From assembly GCA_031216445.1 (NCBI GenBank), contig CM062209.1:27395501-27459500 (forward strand): a DNA stretch of 64,000 nt, given 5' to 3'. Made by a program: the position numbers and the translations under genes. Position 1 is the stretch's first letter; the number at the start of each line of letters is the position of its first letter. The DNA comes from Lateolabrax maculatus (lineage: Eukaryota > Chordata > Actinopteri > Acropomatiformes > Lateolabracidae). Positions 23,201 through 36,020 of this stretch are shown in pieces. The notes under the pieces were generated by a model. It saw nothing but the letters and a program-made list of their open reading frames with translations, was not told the DNA's origin and ran no database searches.

Positions 23201-24534
23201 TTTTATCGTGCAATGCCAAGAATGCTTTCAAAGAGAGCTGTATTTCACCCCACTATGTGACGGCAGGTGTTAGACGTGTACAGACGACAAAGAAAAACGG
23301 CCAAGAAAATGCTACACATTTCCCTTAATGATCCCAGGTTCGATCCATGGCCGTCCTCCCACAAACCGATAGAACAGGCACGCAGAGGTGGTGGGCAGTA
23401 CCCACAATACTGCAACAGTGCTCAGAATGAAGGTGCCTTCATGACATCCCCTTCAGCATCTGTTGCAGGCCTCTAAACAGCCCGTGCTGGCATTCCACTG
23501 CTAGTAACCACCTGACTGCTATGCTGGGACTGCTATGCTGGGGCTGCCTGCTATGCTGTGGAGAATTTACTTAGATAGTATTGTATTCTGTTCAGGGTCA
23601 AATTGCACACAGGCTTTTGTTGATCTATTGTAGGTCAACTGTCACACTTTGATATCTCAAGAAAAGAGTAAAAGCTGTTGGTGGGCCTTGTGCTGGACAA
23701 TCAAACAATAACAGTCCTTTCTAAACACATCATGTGAGGACTGCAAGATCCAATCTGAGTATATGCTACTCACAGTTGAAAAGATATTTGTTAGCTGTGT
23801 TTTACCGACACCTCTACATGCTCCTGCTGATGGTTTTAAAATAAGACCAAAACCTTGAGACTGAAACAAGGTCTCCATCCTTTTACTGGAGTAACTTCAT
23901 ACATATGGCTTCATACAGGAGTCAGTCTAGTATGGCACATATACACATCTTATCTGAATCCCTGATACCTCACAGTAATGTGGTGTAAGTCAAGATCCAC
24001 TTACTCTGGAGCTTTCAACCACATCTTGGGGGTCTTCATCAGCATATGAAGTTTGCATTTAAGCGGAGATTGATTTGTCGACTGTTTTTTCCAAGGTTGA
24101 GAGTAGACTGTCAAGCTCACAGTCAGTCCCAAATTTAAATTTGATTCCTTGCATTGGATATGTATCGCTGTTGTTGTCATCCTCTTAATTAACACTTTTG
24201 GGTCTTAATTAGGTTTTTCAAGACTTTTCTAATTTGAGAAGGATATAATTCTGTGGAGAATACTTTGGTTTCTTTGACATAAAATGGTAAAATGTTAAAA
24301 ACACATTGAACACACAGAAACTACTTCTACTAGTTATTGAGAGCATCAACCAAAAAAAATATCTGTTCGTCATCATATGGACTTCTGCAGTAATTGAAGA
24401 CATTTGATTGAATGATGAATGTGCTCCATGGATAGATGGAAATTGTGTTTTGACAACAGACATTCCATCTTAGGTGCAGCATGATGTTGACATGTGCACT
24501 CTAACACTCTTCTTCTGTTCCCTCTCTTGTGCAG
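19521..24534 (+). other. col13a1 intron 1, second part
   Basis: Non-coding. Holds a CA microsatellite (20151-20196), an AT-rich ttta-repeat area near 21016-21030, and a short ctgctatgctggg-type tandem near 23517-23560. It ends with a pyrimidine-rich tract and gcag before 24535. A tRNA-like B box (ggttcgatcc, about 23338) has no A box or cloverleaf upstream. Confidence 0.5.
20151..20196. repeat. CA dinucleotide microsatellite
   Basis: 23 uninterrupted CA units inside intron 1. Directly visible. Confidence 0.97.
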
Positions 24535-24604
24535 AAGCTTGCAGCACGATTACCGAAGACACGAGAGGTGAGGGAAGCTCCCCACAGCTGCCTGTGTCCC
24601 CCAG
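24535..24604 (+). CDS. col13a1: exon 2 of the transmembrane collagen: stalk end, cleavage site, C-x-C, collagen start
   Basis: Seen: the pyrimidine-rich acceptor ...cctctcttgtgcag precedes base 24535, and a consensus donor gtgagt follows base 24604. Length 70 bp: phase 0 at entry, and exit after the first base of a codon that would be glycine, the split-Gly junction expected at the start of a collagenous domain. Residues (continuing from exon 1) are K109 to P131. R118-E-V-R121 is a minimal furin motif with K116 at P6. It is followed by E-A-P-H-S-C127-L-C129-P-P. Known in the family: ectodomain shedding by furin-type proteases just before E-A-P, and a Cys pair ahead of the helix. R-E-A-P-x-x-C-x-C-P-P has the COL23/COL25 spacing, shorter than human COL13. 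This leaves some doubt about the paralogue. Confidence 0.8.
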
Positions 24605-26789
24605 GTGAGTTCCTCTGTCCATTCACCCACCCACACGTTTCTCACTGTCTCTTACTGATCGATTCAACACACACGAAGGACGCTGGACACCGGACACAGG
24701 TGAGAAGCTGCATCTGGCCGTTCAAAGTGGTTAGATTGGATATGAGGTCATCGCCACGCAAAGCAAGATGCAGGTCTGCAGGCCTGCAGGTGTAGCTTCA
24801 AACAAGTATCTGCTACAGGTTGTTTTGACATAACTAAAGGTGGTCACTGACATGTTGGTGGTGCCTTCTATTTGAAAGGTTCTTATGTTGCTCTACCATT
24901 AGGTTAGAGCAAGGGACCAAGCTGCAGCTGGTGGGGAGCTCAGTTAAAGCACTGCCAAAGGTCAAGAGAGATCTTCACCAACTGTTACAATCATCAGTGG
25001 ACACACTGTGTCACACTGATGACTTGTTGTGCTTGTTGTTCATTGTTCCACAATGCTCTTTGCTCGTCAGTGCAGTTAGTGGGAGAGATGAGAGGGCTGC
25101 CTTTACACCAACATGTGGCCTCTATAAATGTGTAAGTATAATAACACTTTTATGACTGAAAGCTTGTAGAAGCTTTTGTTGTTTAAGAAGTTAACAGCAA
25201 CTACATATGGAGACAAATGATACAGCAATTAAAATGTGTCATGGAATGGGCAGCTGAAATGGCTTTTCACCTTTAAATCACTATTGATAATAAGTTTACA
25301 GCATAAGACGGATTTTAATGATTTACATACAGCAATTTGTACATTTTTTTTTTTTACTAATTAAGTGTTGGTGCTCTCTCCTCATTTTTACTTGAAGAAT
25401 CAAACAAAAGCGATCTAGACAACTATCTGTCGTATGTGATAGTGTGCATGCCAGCTGGTGGCCTCACTCTGCACTTGTGCCCCTCCGGCACGATAACAAG
25501 CTGAGGTGTATTTCCAGCTCAGCTGGCAGTCTGGGCCATTTTGTTTCATATAAGGTCATGATGCAGGCTGGTGTGATGTAGTGGCACCATCGAGGCGTTC
25601 CAGGATAACCAGCCACACACATGTTCTGCTCTCTGAGTGGCAGACATTGAGCGAGGGCTGTGGCAAAAAAGACAGTGGTTTGCAGAAAGGCTGTGCACTA
25701 GCTAACAGTTTACCTCTGAACTCCTGTGTCTTTGTGTTTTTGATTAATAACCCTTTTGAAACATCATTTCATTGGCCTAAGAAACCCTGAAGGTTTATGT
25801 ATAAACTACTCTGACTTTTTCAGATTTGTATCCCAGAGCTGAAGCAGCTCAATTGCTGAGACTGGCTGAGTAACTCCTTCAGTGCCACCTGTGTCTGTGC
25901 TGCAGGTGGTCGTCATTAACTCATCAGTTAGACAAGGGGTGTGTTTGTGTATGTGACACTTACACTGTGCTCATGTCATGTGGGGTAGATGGTAGAGGTA
26001 GGAAACATTAGACTCGTTGGAGATGAACTGCTTGTAGCCTGTAAAGTGGACGAGATCAGGCGGCAGCAGCAGGGAGCGGTGACAAAAAGCTGCAGTCAAG
26101 TCGGACAGTTTCCAGCCGCCTTCAGAGAATATACAGGAAGTGACGGAAATATTTGCTTCCTGTTCGATCATCTGTAGGCTGATTGTAGTTTAAGTAGAGC
26201 CAAATATGAACTGTCTCTGGTGGAGCGTACATAAAAACAATGATATGACCCTAACTTTAAGAAATGTAACTAGTGAATCAAGTTTCCTTCAGAGATACAC
26301 AGAATATATAAGACTCAGTTCCCAGCAAGTTTTTAATAGCTTTTCTGTCATTTCACAATAATTGTAACTTGGACTAAACATATTCCTCTTCTCTGGTTGA
26401 CAAACAAAGTCATCAAGTTGCACTTAGGTTTTATTATAATTTGTATTTATTAATTAATTTGTTTTTTAAATTATATATATATGAATGAATGAATTAGTTA
26501 CATTTTTGTCATGCATGCCCAGCCCTTACAAGACACCATGAACTCAAACAGACCAGGATCAGAGAGCTGTGCAAACATATTTAAACAACAAAGAAAGTCC
26601 ATAAATAGAAACACAACAAAAGTATCTTTCACAATCAAATCATCAGACCATCATTCAGTGGAACATAATTCATAAATAACTGACCGAAATATTTACTATA
26701 TTCTGGAGAAATCTAAATAAATGCTAATTAAACTTTCAATCTACACAGAAAATGAGGATTTGAGGAACACGTGGTGTTTGTGGACAAAA
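24605..26789 (+). other. intron 2, first part
   Basis: Non-coding; no Gly-X-Y exon or confident repeat recognised. Short tatata tract near 26473-26481. Confidence 0.45.
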
Positions 26790-27055
26790 CTGAGAGCCAA
26801 TCAGCTCTTTGATCAGGCGACAGCCAGGCGTTTCCCATCATGCCTTGGGTCTTGCAGTCGGTGGAGAGCAGCTGCAGTGCCTGGCTCTAAAACCTGCAGC
26901 CGCCTTGATATCGTGAGGTTATCGTTCTCCACTAGTGCATGACATCAGAGCAAGTCGGGATCAAGTCGGACACAAAACTAACCGGCATGCATTGTGCGGC
27001 GATCGCCTGTGATCGATTTTGCGCAGGCCTGGCTCATCTCGAACGAGCCTATCGC
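26790..27055. repeat. probable dispersed repeat rich in CG and short hairpins
   Basis: Unlike the surrounding intron, this piece is CG-containing (gtgcggcgatcgcctgtgat, ggctcatctcgaacgagcc). It resembles a teleost DNA-element family. The tract ggctc-atctcgaac-gagcc is itself a small hairpin. Ends not defined. Confidence 0.4.
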
Positions 27056-27240
27056 CATGTTTGTGAGTGCTCATAAATTTTGGCCAAATAGTTAAACAGA
27101 TCAATGGTACAGTGTCTATAATGTGAACTCATGGATATCAAATATTCATCTGCTATTTCCTGTAGTGGTCCCAGTAATATTTGCTAGTAGCATATCACAT
27201 GACATGGTTAAGCTACATTTGAGTCAAAAAGTTTAAAATT

Positions 27241-27480
27241 ACAAGTCAAGTTAGTTTCATTTGTACAGCCCAAATCACAGTATGCCTCTGGGGGCTCTAC
27301 AATCTGCATAGCATATGACATTAAATTAAAGAAACCTCAGGAAGAGCAACAGAGGAGGGATCTGAGCCTCACAACGTCCTTTTCACCAAGAGGACAGGCC
27401 ACACAAAGAGGGAGAGAGACAGAGAGATAGGCTTGTGGGAACAGAAACAAAAACAAAGAGGGTCACAAAAATGCAGCGGG
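27241..27480 (-). repeat. 3' end of a second L2-like retroposon subfamily
   Basis: It begins acaagtcaagttagtttcat then ttgtacagcccaaatcac. This is the + strand view of a minus-strand 3' terminus related in pattern to the TTGAC-tailed LINE ends but with a different body. Coding sequence is absent. Confidence 0.5.
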
Positions 27481-27907
27481 TATTATGATCATTAACAAAA
27501 TGCAGTTGCAAGAACAAAACTTTGACAGTGTAACAGTAAATGGTAATTTATTAATTAGTCACTATATTATACAGTTCGTACAAGGTGAAAGATATAAGCA
27601 TGGCATCCAATATGTGAAGTTGAAAGTATTTTATTTAGCATGTATCATTTTCAGACATTTTTTATACAAAGAGAGAAACAGCAGACTGTTATTTTTGCCT
27701 ATTGGTAGAATGTAGAAATCCACAATCCTGGCTAAAATGAATAAAATCTGCTAACCTAGGTAATCTACCGAAACTAATTATGGTTAATACAACAGCCCTG
27801 CATACATCTTGAGGGGTTGCTCAAATTTTGCTGTCCAGTGCTGTACACAACCATTAGAATATGGACAGAAAACTCCAGGGTGTGAGCCTTTTTGTTTATT
27901 TTCTTCA

Positions 27908-27941
27908 GTGTGTGTGTGCGTGTGTGTGTACTGTGTGTGTG
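27908..27941. repeat. TG microsatellite
   Basis: Imperfect (TG) run interrupted by cg and ac. Confidence 0.85.
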
Positions 27942-28314
27942 ACAGCCCTGTGAGAACAGGGGGAGGTGCCCGTCGCCACACATTAGTGTTAATTGGTCTC
28001 ATCAATAGGATGTTAGTGTTTTAACCTGCTGGTAAGTGTCTGTGGGATGGCCAGTGAACGCCTGTTAAGTCTGCAGTTTGCTCGCAGCTTCAGAGGAGAT
28101 TCTCCAGTCACTGCAGGTGTGGAAGTCTTTCAACTCCAAGCTGCCAGATGGTCCTGCACTTTTACAGCTTCTTGTGACTCTCTGTGTCCCACAACTGGCA
28201 GAACGGGAGTCTGGGAGAAGGTTTTTGTATTGTCAAGTTACTAATCAGCCAAAACACTATTGTCTTTTTTTGTCTGTGGTGGCTGTTTTAACAGGAAAAG
28301 ACATTTAAAGTCTG

Positions 28315-28560
28315 TTAAAGGATAGGTTCACCATTTTCCAAGTCTGTATTAAAACAATAGTCTGGCTTCCATATAAACTTTGAAACAGGTTTTGCTTGCA
28401 ATTACTAAAACAACCATGGTGTTCATCATGATAACAATAGATAACACTGACCTCTTAACCTATTTTTTTTATAAAAGTCATCATTGGATCCATGTATGAG
28501 TGTAACCATAAATACCGTTTAATATTCCAATAGCATAGCACATCTTTGGCTGTTAACTAA
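28315..28560. repeat. MITE left part (ttaaaggataggttcacc type)
   Basis: Starts ttaaaggataggttcacca, then ttccaagtctgtattaaaac, a familiar teleost element beginning. Its right end is not recognisable, so the copy is truncated or diverged. Confidence 0.45.
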
Positions 28561-31500
28561 CTTGTAGCTGTTCAGTTCAGCAGGCCTTGCACAGGCCCTT
28601 GTGCTGCAGTGAATTATGGGATGTATTCCTGTACAGATGGCTATAGAGCACCCTCCCAGTGTCCACCTGGTGCCTGCCAGTCAGCGCCAACCGCACACTA
28701 TGTTCACATGGCTGCCATGCTTCTGATTATTTACAGTGCCAGGTGACTGAGAGGGCAGAACTCTGACGCCTAAATGGAGTCACTGCAGACTGGAGCTCCT
28801 GTTGTTTAGACAGACAAATAAATTTGATTAAAGGAAGTGGATAATTAATGAAGATTGGAAAAAACAAGGAGGCTAGATGAGTAAAACTCTGGAAACGGGG
28901 CTTATGTGTAACTATTAAACTCCAATTAACACCACACTAGTGGTGGCCTAAGGATGGACACAATTGCACAACATTGCACATCTTATGACATGACCCGATA
29001 ACCTTTTCTGTACCACCAATCTTTACATAAGGTGATCATTAAGGTTTCTGTTGCGCCTATTTTATCTCTGTGTGGTTCTCAGAACGTAACTGTAACTCTG
29101 GGCCAGTGAGTATGTTTGGGTGTCATGGATGTCTTATTCGGAGTATTATTCTGAGCAGCCTGTGAAAAAAGAACTTTGTAAACTGCTAAAAGCAGAGCAG
29201 AAAAATGTAAGACACTTCAGGCCTTGAAAGTGTACTGGAGTCTGTTGTCTTTCAAATGTTTATCATGCCCATGAAACAAAGCAATAGGCCTAAAAATATG
29301 TTTAACATACGTATTGCTTTAAGTGGATGGAGATGAATCACCAGACACATTGCTTATGGCTAAGTGGGCCTCATATCAACAGTCTGGGTATGTTGTGTAT
29401 GCATAATTACCACATGGCCCTATTAGGGTTTGACTAGGATGGAGTTTTGAGGGACAATGATAATAGAACAAAGCCTATGAGCCAGTTAAAGGAGACAACT
29501 GGAGTGCTTTGACACTCCCATTCCAGTCTGTACATCACACCAAGTGAGCCCTCCTGCTGTTCCCTTAGGGCCCGTATACACTTGCTAACACGTGATGGCT
29601 ACTCTACACATCCTGGTTTCCTTCAGAGCTTTGGTGATGTGGATCTTTAGATATTAAAGCTAGAAGTTGTCTAAGCCCATGAACGATGGGGGCAGTATAG
29701 TAGCATGCGAAGGAAGGTGAGTAGACGTTTCTGAACAAACCATGACAACAATGGTAGAACATTTTGAAAGGAGCCCAGTAGAGTTTATTCACAATAATTG
29801 GAAATTATTAGGAAATTATGGACTCAAGCATTATCAATATTCCAGGATTGGCCAAGGGTGATTCAGCCTTGATCTGCCACCTTGTAAATATACTTTTTAA
29901 TCCTCCAAGCACACACAAAGCCCCACCCCTGCAGGCTCTGATTCTAGTACTATTGAGGCTAATTGTTATCATCACTCCCCGTTCTCCCTGTGGGCCTGCT
30001 ACATCTTAACTGCAGGGTGCGTCCAAGCATGGACACCAAACACTGAATGTACATTTTCTGTATTTACATGTAAATAAACCATTCTGTGCAGTGTGATCTT
30101 TTTTATTTTTTGTTTGCTGTCTGAGATATGTCTCTGCTAATTTGGCTTTTATTTTACATTTTCAAAAATCTTCCCATACGCCAGCGTAACCCCTCGTCTC
30201 TGCAGCGTCTGGTTGACTGGATGAGTAAAACTATGTACTGTATGTGTCACCTCTCACTCAGTATCACATGCTGACCAACCATGCTGCCAAGAATAAAGAT
30301 TCTTCCCTGAGTATAAGAATATTCCGCAGAGCCTCTGTTTTCATTGGCAGCCAAAGCATGACTTGTCAGGTTTGTTTGTTATAATGAGCTGGATACTTTT
30401 GGTCTTAACAAGTTCTAAATAACATATCTACATTTGGGGACAAATAGGGTAACTGGCCATTTGGGGTTAGGGTTTGTTGGGTTAGGGAACTACAGTATCC
30501 ACTCACAGATTGGAGTTAGGGTTACATTAAATTAAGCAAAGTTTTGTTTGCTTGTGTCACATTAACATTCAAGCATTTCTGTGTTGTAATGAATGCATTA
30601 GCTTGCGCAGTAAGCTAGTAGTGCCATAGTAGAAAACTATCTTCCTCTTAAAGGGTAGTTTATCTATGATTTCTGATGAGCCCTACTAACAGGAACAACC
30701 AGTAATAGGAACAGTATCATTTTGTGCTACAGGACGCTAAATATACATTTTGAAGCTTTAAATAAACTTTGTAAGATATGTTCAGTAACTATCAGAGGAA
30801 GTGTACCTCATTGTCACATGAACAGAGTTTTGGGATGGTCGGTGTTTGTTTGTTCTGCAATGAGATCACGACCATTGTTGTGTTTCAGGACAAAGGATAC
30901 AGCGTGTATACATTACACAGTGATTTATGGGTGTGAACATATGAGCAACAGTTTATCCGCTTCATCCAGGACTGGCATAAACAATGTTTGCATTTCTATT
31001 TAGAACATGGCAGAGAGAGCCAAATGACAAATCTCACCAATGATTATTTCTGAGCAAAACAAGCCCAAGGTCATATCTGTCTAAGCTAGCCACGTGAGTA
31101 CAAGTTAGCAGTTCATCAGGTCAAAGTTAAGAGGAGAGGAACATGGCAGGGATGTGAGGGCAGTCTTGAGTTCAGGCACTGAGTCTGAAAACTGACTTGA
31201 TTCCCAACATTGTTGTCAGGGGAGGCTGAATGGCACTTCTTTGTGGATGAGAGGAAAGATAGAGAAAAGAGGGAGAAAGGATTGTGAGACACCAACGCCC
31301 CTCCTCCCTCTACTGTCAATCACATTTCGGCCTAGGCAAAGAAGCCCTGAGTTGCTTTGTACCACAGCATCACAATGCCAAAGGATTTCAAGCTATGGGG
31401 AAGGGCTCTGTGTATTGATCTATATGAGGAGCCATGCCTAAGTCTGGAAATATGTGGGGGTTGCTTTTGAAGGTGGATACAAGAGCAGATAATCACAGTT

Positions 31501-34500
31501 TGAGATTAACGGTTGATCTATTTTGGGCAAGCATTCATTGTTCTATCCAGAGCTCAGGTGTTTTTATAGTTCTGAAAAATCAGATTAAACACAACCTTTT
31601 ATAGTTTTATCCATCCTTCCTATAAGAAATAATAACACTGGACTCACCCAATTTAAGAAATTCAGATGGGCCAAGAAACGTGAGCATTCAAACAGGTTGT
31701 AGATAAACCGCCAGGTTAGTCAAACTTATCTGGAAGAAAACAAGGTGAATTAGTAAAATCATTACCTACACTGGCTATTGTAAACCTCCATCACAGCAGT
31801 GGAAATTGATATTTGCACAGTCTTATGTAACTACATTATTACATGAGTGAATAAATATCATGTAAACATTATGGCCAATGATGAAAATAAGACCCAAGTT
31901 GTTTAGAAAGTTTAGATTGAAGACCCTCACAGGATTTTAATATTTTTCATTTAAACCCACACTAATGAATCAGTCCTGTGTTTTTTTTTCTCCGACTATT
32001 TCTATTCTTGTGACCACACTCCTACTCTATCCTGGGGCAAGCTTATCATTGACGCTGTCGGTCCATCTCAGCAGAGGACAACAGGCTTGGCTGGGCCATG
32101 GCAGGAGTGTGAGGGTGGATTAGTCCTGGGTAAAAACAGGAGGAGATGGTTGTTTCAGCGGGGAAGGTGGGTTTAAGGCCTTTTAAAGCCTGACACTTCT
32201 GAGGGAGGAAGTGAGATTTGACAGTTTACCTAGCTGGGATCCCAGTGGGAAGCCATGACGGGAGAACAGAGCCATGTAATCTGACCCCTCCACCCTGAAC
32301 TCCACTCCCCTCCACCCCCTCCTCACCAGCTGCACAGCTTGGCAGCCTGGCATGGTCGGCATAACTCAGCCCTCACCCCATTCAGACCTGTAACACACAC
32401 AGAAGGTCCACAATTGTTTATTGTGGTTAAAGTTTCAGGTTACTAACACTCCGATGGATGTTTGTTGATGTTTTTTTGTCGCTTTCCCACCAAATAAGAT
32501 CCCACTGTTTCATTCTGTTTGAATTTGAATCCTGTCACTATCTAAACTGGATGATCAACCGGGCAAATTGGGTTTACATTTATTTGATTGATGTGATTTG
32601 ATATTACCTAAAACATGGACAAGTATGTTGTCCCCTGATCTTCAGTGATTCAAACTTCATGTATATGTCATATTGTCAGTCCAAACATCAAACTCTCTTT
32701 TGTGCAAGATAACAGCATGGTAGGGTGCTTGTTGTTTTCCCAAAACTGACTCAGTTTACTTTATGCAAAAATCACAGAGATGACATCAAAATCTGATTTG
32801 TGGTGTCCCATACATTGCTTGTGACAAATGGACAGCTGGAGGAACAGACTGAAGCTAATACATAGTATTTTTCCCACAAGCATCATGAAAACAATTCTTA
32901 TACTGTCTTCTCACTAGCAGAACTGCCTCTCCTCACAGCCATTTCATGATCATACCAGAGGAGCTTAGCTGTGCTTGTATCTGTGAGATGTAAATAGCAC
33001 ACTGGTTAGGACAGGAGGACAACCTGTGTAGACAGTGCTATGCAGGAACAATGTGACTTTTTTTATTGCCCGAAGATACAAACCCTTGACTGGCTCTGGT
33101 GCCAAAACGGCTGCCAGGATGGTGGTGCAACCAGAGGGCAACTGGATCCCTGGGCACTAAGAGTATTCCCAGCAGTCCCCCTGCTGACAGACCACTGCTG
33201 CCCACAGCCCGAGATCAAAGAGAGCTGCCAGCTTAAATGTGTGTGTGTATACGAGTGTGTGTGTATTTGATGAGGTAGAGTAGCAGCACAGAAAGAGATA
33301 CATGTTCAACCACATGTCCATTTGAAAACAGATGAGACCATATCTGATTTCTTGAGATTTCTACATATCGAAAAACTGATACAAGACACTGATACACCAC
33401 CACAGATCCAAAAAGTCAAACAAAAACAATTTTTTCTTGACTTTCTTGTCTTGTTTCTAGTGTGTTTTACATGTTGCTTCCATAAATCTTTACATTGTAT
33501 TTGTAATCTTTAAAATGTAATATGCCAGTGGCACCACAAGCCTCTCTACTAATATAAGAAGGTAGAGTGTGTGCTGACGGTTGAGCTGCTGACAGGAACA
33601 GTAACTCTGAGGTGAGTAAAGCTAGTGTTAGCCTCTAATGCTACTTCCAAAGTACATTTGCCATGAACTTCTCCCAGCCGAGGTGAATACCTGAAGTGTT
33701 TTACTCTGAAGGACATGCGCCCATATTGCATCACTGAAAATACCAAACTTAGATGGAAGACACTTATCCACGAACCGAGCTAAATACTACGATATGTAGG
33801 TGCTGCGTACCGACCTAGCAATCATTTATTTTCTGGCCCATACAGATGTCAACACAGAGGGCCTACCACATACCTGCAACACCCACAGTTCAACTCCCAG
33901 CCAAGGGCTCTCTCTTACATTTTTATGTCATTTTATACTATGAGGCTGACTCAATGTTCTTTTTCCCACCATTTGTAATTATGGTTTAAACGATTTCACA
34001 TGAACATGGCACACAGGCATGGTATTTTGGGGGGATTGTTTGTTTTTAATTTTATAGTGGACAGGGTGGCGGATTACATGGCCAGCATCTTAAACCTGTA
34101 AACCACCACAACATTCAACATAATTTGAACCTTAACCAGTGTGTCACTACCAATGTGAACTTCTGTTGGTGCGGCCTTAGACTCAAAACTAATAGAGCTT
34201 CATTTATGAACAAATACAAATCAAATCCTATTGAATCTGAACTCATTAATATTGTATTGCAGCTGACTTGAATTATATCTAATTGTTTTTTAAGGTATTG
34301 TTAAAATGTATCTGTATCATGAGGAAAACAGTTCATTCTTGGCTTTGTGACAAAAGTAATCTGCTTTTCTTTACATGCTTAAATTAAACTGATATTATCC
34401 ATCCAGGTAAGGCAGAGGCCTTACTTTTTTAAAATATTATCTATGCTGCAGATACGGTTGCAGCTAAAAAAGAAACCTCACGATGCCCTTGTAAACAAGA

Positions 34501-35123
34501 GACTTCCTCTAATCTGTGCAGCTGACATGGGGGGGTGGGAGGATCCCAGGGTCGTGGAGCCAGTTATTTAAGTCCCCCAAGTTCACCTTGACATCTGTGC
34601 TGACAGGAAGAGAGCACGGCAGATCCCCTTTCTTCGCTCGTGATAAGTTCACAGTGCAGCTGCCAGTGTGTGGCCATACTTGGAGGAATGTGGCAGCCAG
34701 AGGCAGGGAGAGGGAAAAGACATGACACTGACAGTTATACAGATAAAAGAGGAGGAAGAGGAATGAGTAAGAGAAGAGAAGCACAGAAAAGATAAGAGAA
34801 GAAAAGAAAAGAAGAGCCATAGACTTTTATTAGCCTGTGATTTGAAGACACTGACGCATTTCTAGCATTGTATTAAAAAATACTGCAGCACAGTAGAGAG
34901 CTAACAAATAAAAGCAGAGCTTCAATATAAACATGGTTTGGATCACAATCACAATACATATTTAGGCTTAATAATCCTGTTTTGTTATCTGTTTTGGATT
35001 TTATGATCATTCCATGCTAGGATTATGTATCAACAAACCAGTGCTTAATTCCATAGGATTTCTTAGTTGGCTCCACCCAAAAAGAAAATCCACAAGTGAT
35101 TTTCAAATACACTGACATACTAG
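28561..35123 (+). other. intron 2, repeat-poor middle part
   Basis: 6.5 kb with no recognised exon, RNA or confident repeat. Low-complexity spots: TG run near 33240-33264, purine-rich tract near 34745-34815. This is the longest repeat-poor part of the intron in the window. Confidence 0.4.
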
Positions 35124-35360
35124 TTTATTAGGCACACATGTACTTATACAATACCATACAACAGCCCTGAGATAAATACCATCTTTGTTGAGGTTACATT
35201 TCATCCACTTCTATATACACACATGAGGGGACCAAGATAATGGAAACACCACCGGTAACTACCCAACTACACAATGTCACCAAAAATGCTACACTATTCA
35301 CAGAGGTAGAGTTTGTATTGTATTGGAGTGTATTAGCTTGAACAGGTGTGCCTATAAAAC
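35124..35360. mobile_element. MITE with inverted ends (ttattaggcacac)
   Basis: The left end (from about 35124, ttattaggcacacatgtact) and the complement of the right end (ending about 35360, tttataggcacacctgttca) are inverted copies. The similarity extends inward (ccatacaac against the complement of gtattgtattgg). About 237 bp, non-coding. Confidence 0.6.
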
Positions 35361-35787
35361 CTACAAAATGTCTGTCATTTTCTTTATAGCCCAGCGTGAG
35401 GATGCTTTTAACAGGAACCAAGCAATGGTGTAATGATTTAAGCTATTTGTTTACATTCTGCCAAGTGTCGTAAAGTGCGGTCTGATTTTACTAAAACAGT
35501 TGTGGATATCAATGTAAGGACACTGACGAAGGGGCAATAGCAACAGTCTATCTTTTGGCGCAGTATAGTGCAGTGAACAATACTTTGTGAAACTAGTTCC
35601 ACCCATTGAATTTTCCAGCACTGACACAAGCACAGCTTCAACAGAGCAACATTTGTTAAATGTTTTCATAGTTAGGCAGCACCAGGGGCGGGCTTACGGG
35701 GCTAAGTCCCAAATGTTTTAAGCTAAGGCCAGAACATGTTACTCCTCATCGTGCATGGCATTTTTTTTGTACTAAACCCAGATCATA

Positions 35788-36020
35788 GTCAAGTCAAGCC
35801 AATTTTATTTGTATAGCGCCAAATCATAACAAAAGTTAGCTCAAGACCCTTTCACATAGAGTAGGTCTAGACCATACTCTTTAAAATATTATTTACAGAG
35901 ACCCAACAGTTCCCACCATGAGCAGCACTTGGCGACAGTGGCGAGGAAAAACTCCCTTTTAACAGGTAGAAACCTCGAGCAGAACCAGGCTCTGGGTTCT
36001 GCATCGACCAAGTTGGGTTG
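35788..36020 (-). mobile_element. truncated copy of the TTGAC-tailed LINE 3' end
   Basis: Reads gtcaagtcaagccaatttta on the + strand, then the same gtatagcgccaaatcataac, ccaccatgagcagcacttgg and aacctcgagcagaaccaggc blocks as 2930-3140. 5'-truncated to about 230 bp, with no coding sequence. Confidence 0.8.

Noticed and set aside
23338..23347. tRNA-like B box ggttcgatcc
   Set aside because: No A box at the right distance and no cloverleaf arms.
24568..24573. Alternative donor gtgagg inside exon 2
   Set aside because: Using it would end the exon in phase 0, incompatible with the expected split-glycine next exon, and the gtgagt at 24605 is the better site.
30460..30520. ttaggg-like words suggesting telomeric repeat
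   Set aside because: Only isolated units (gttaggg), not in tandem.
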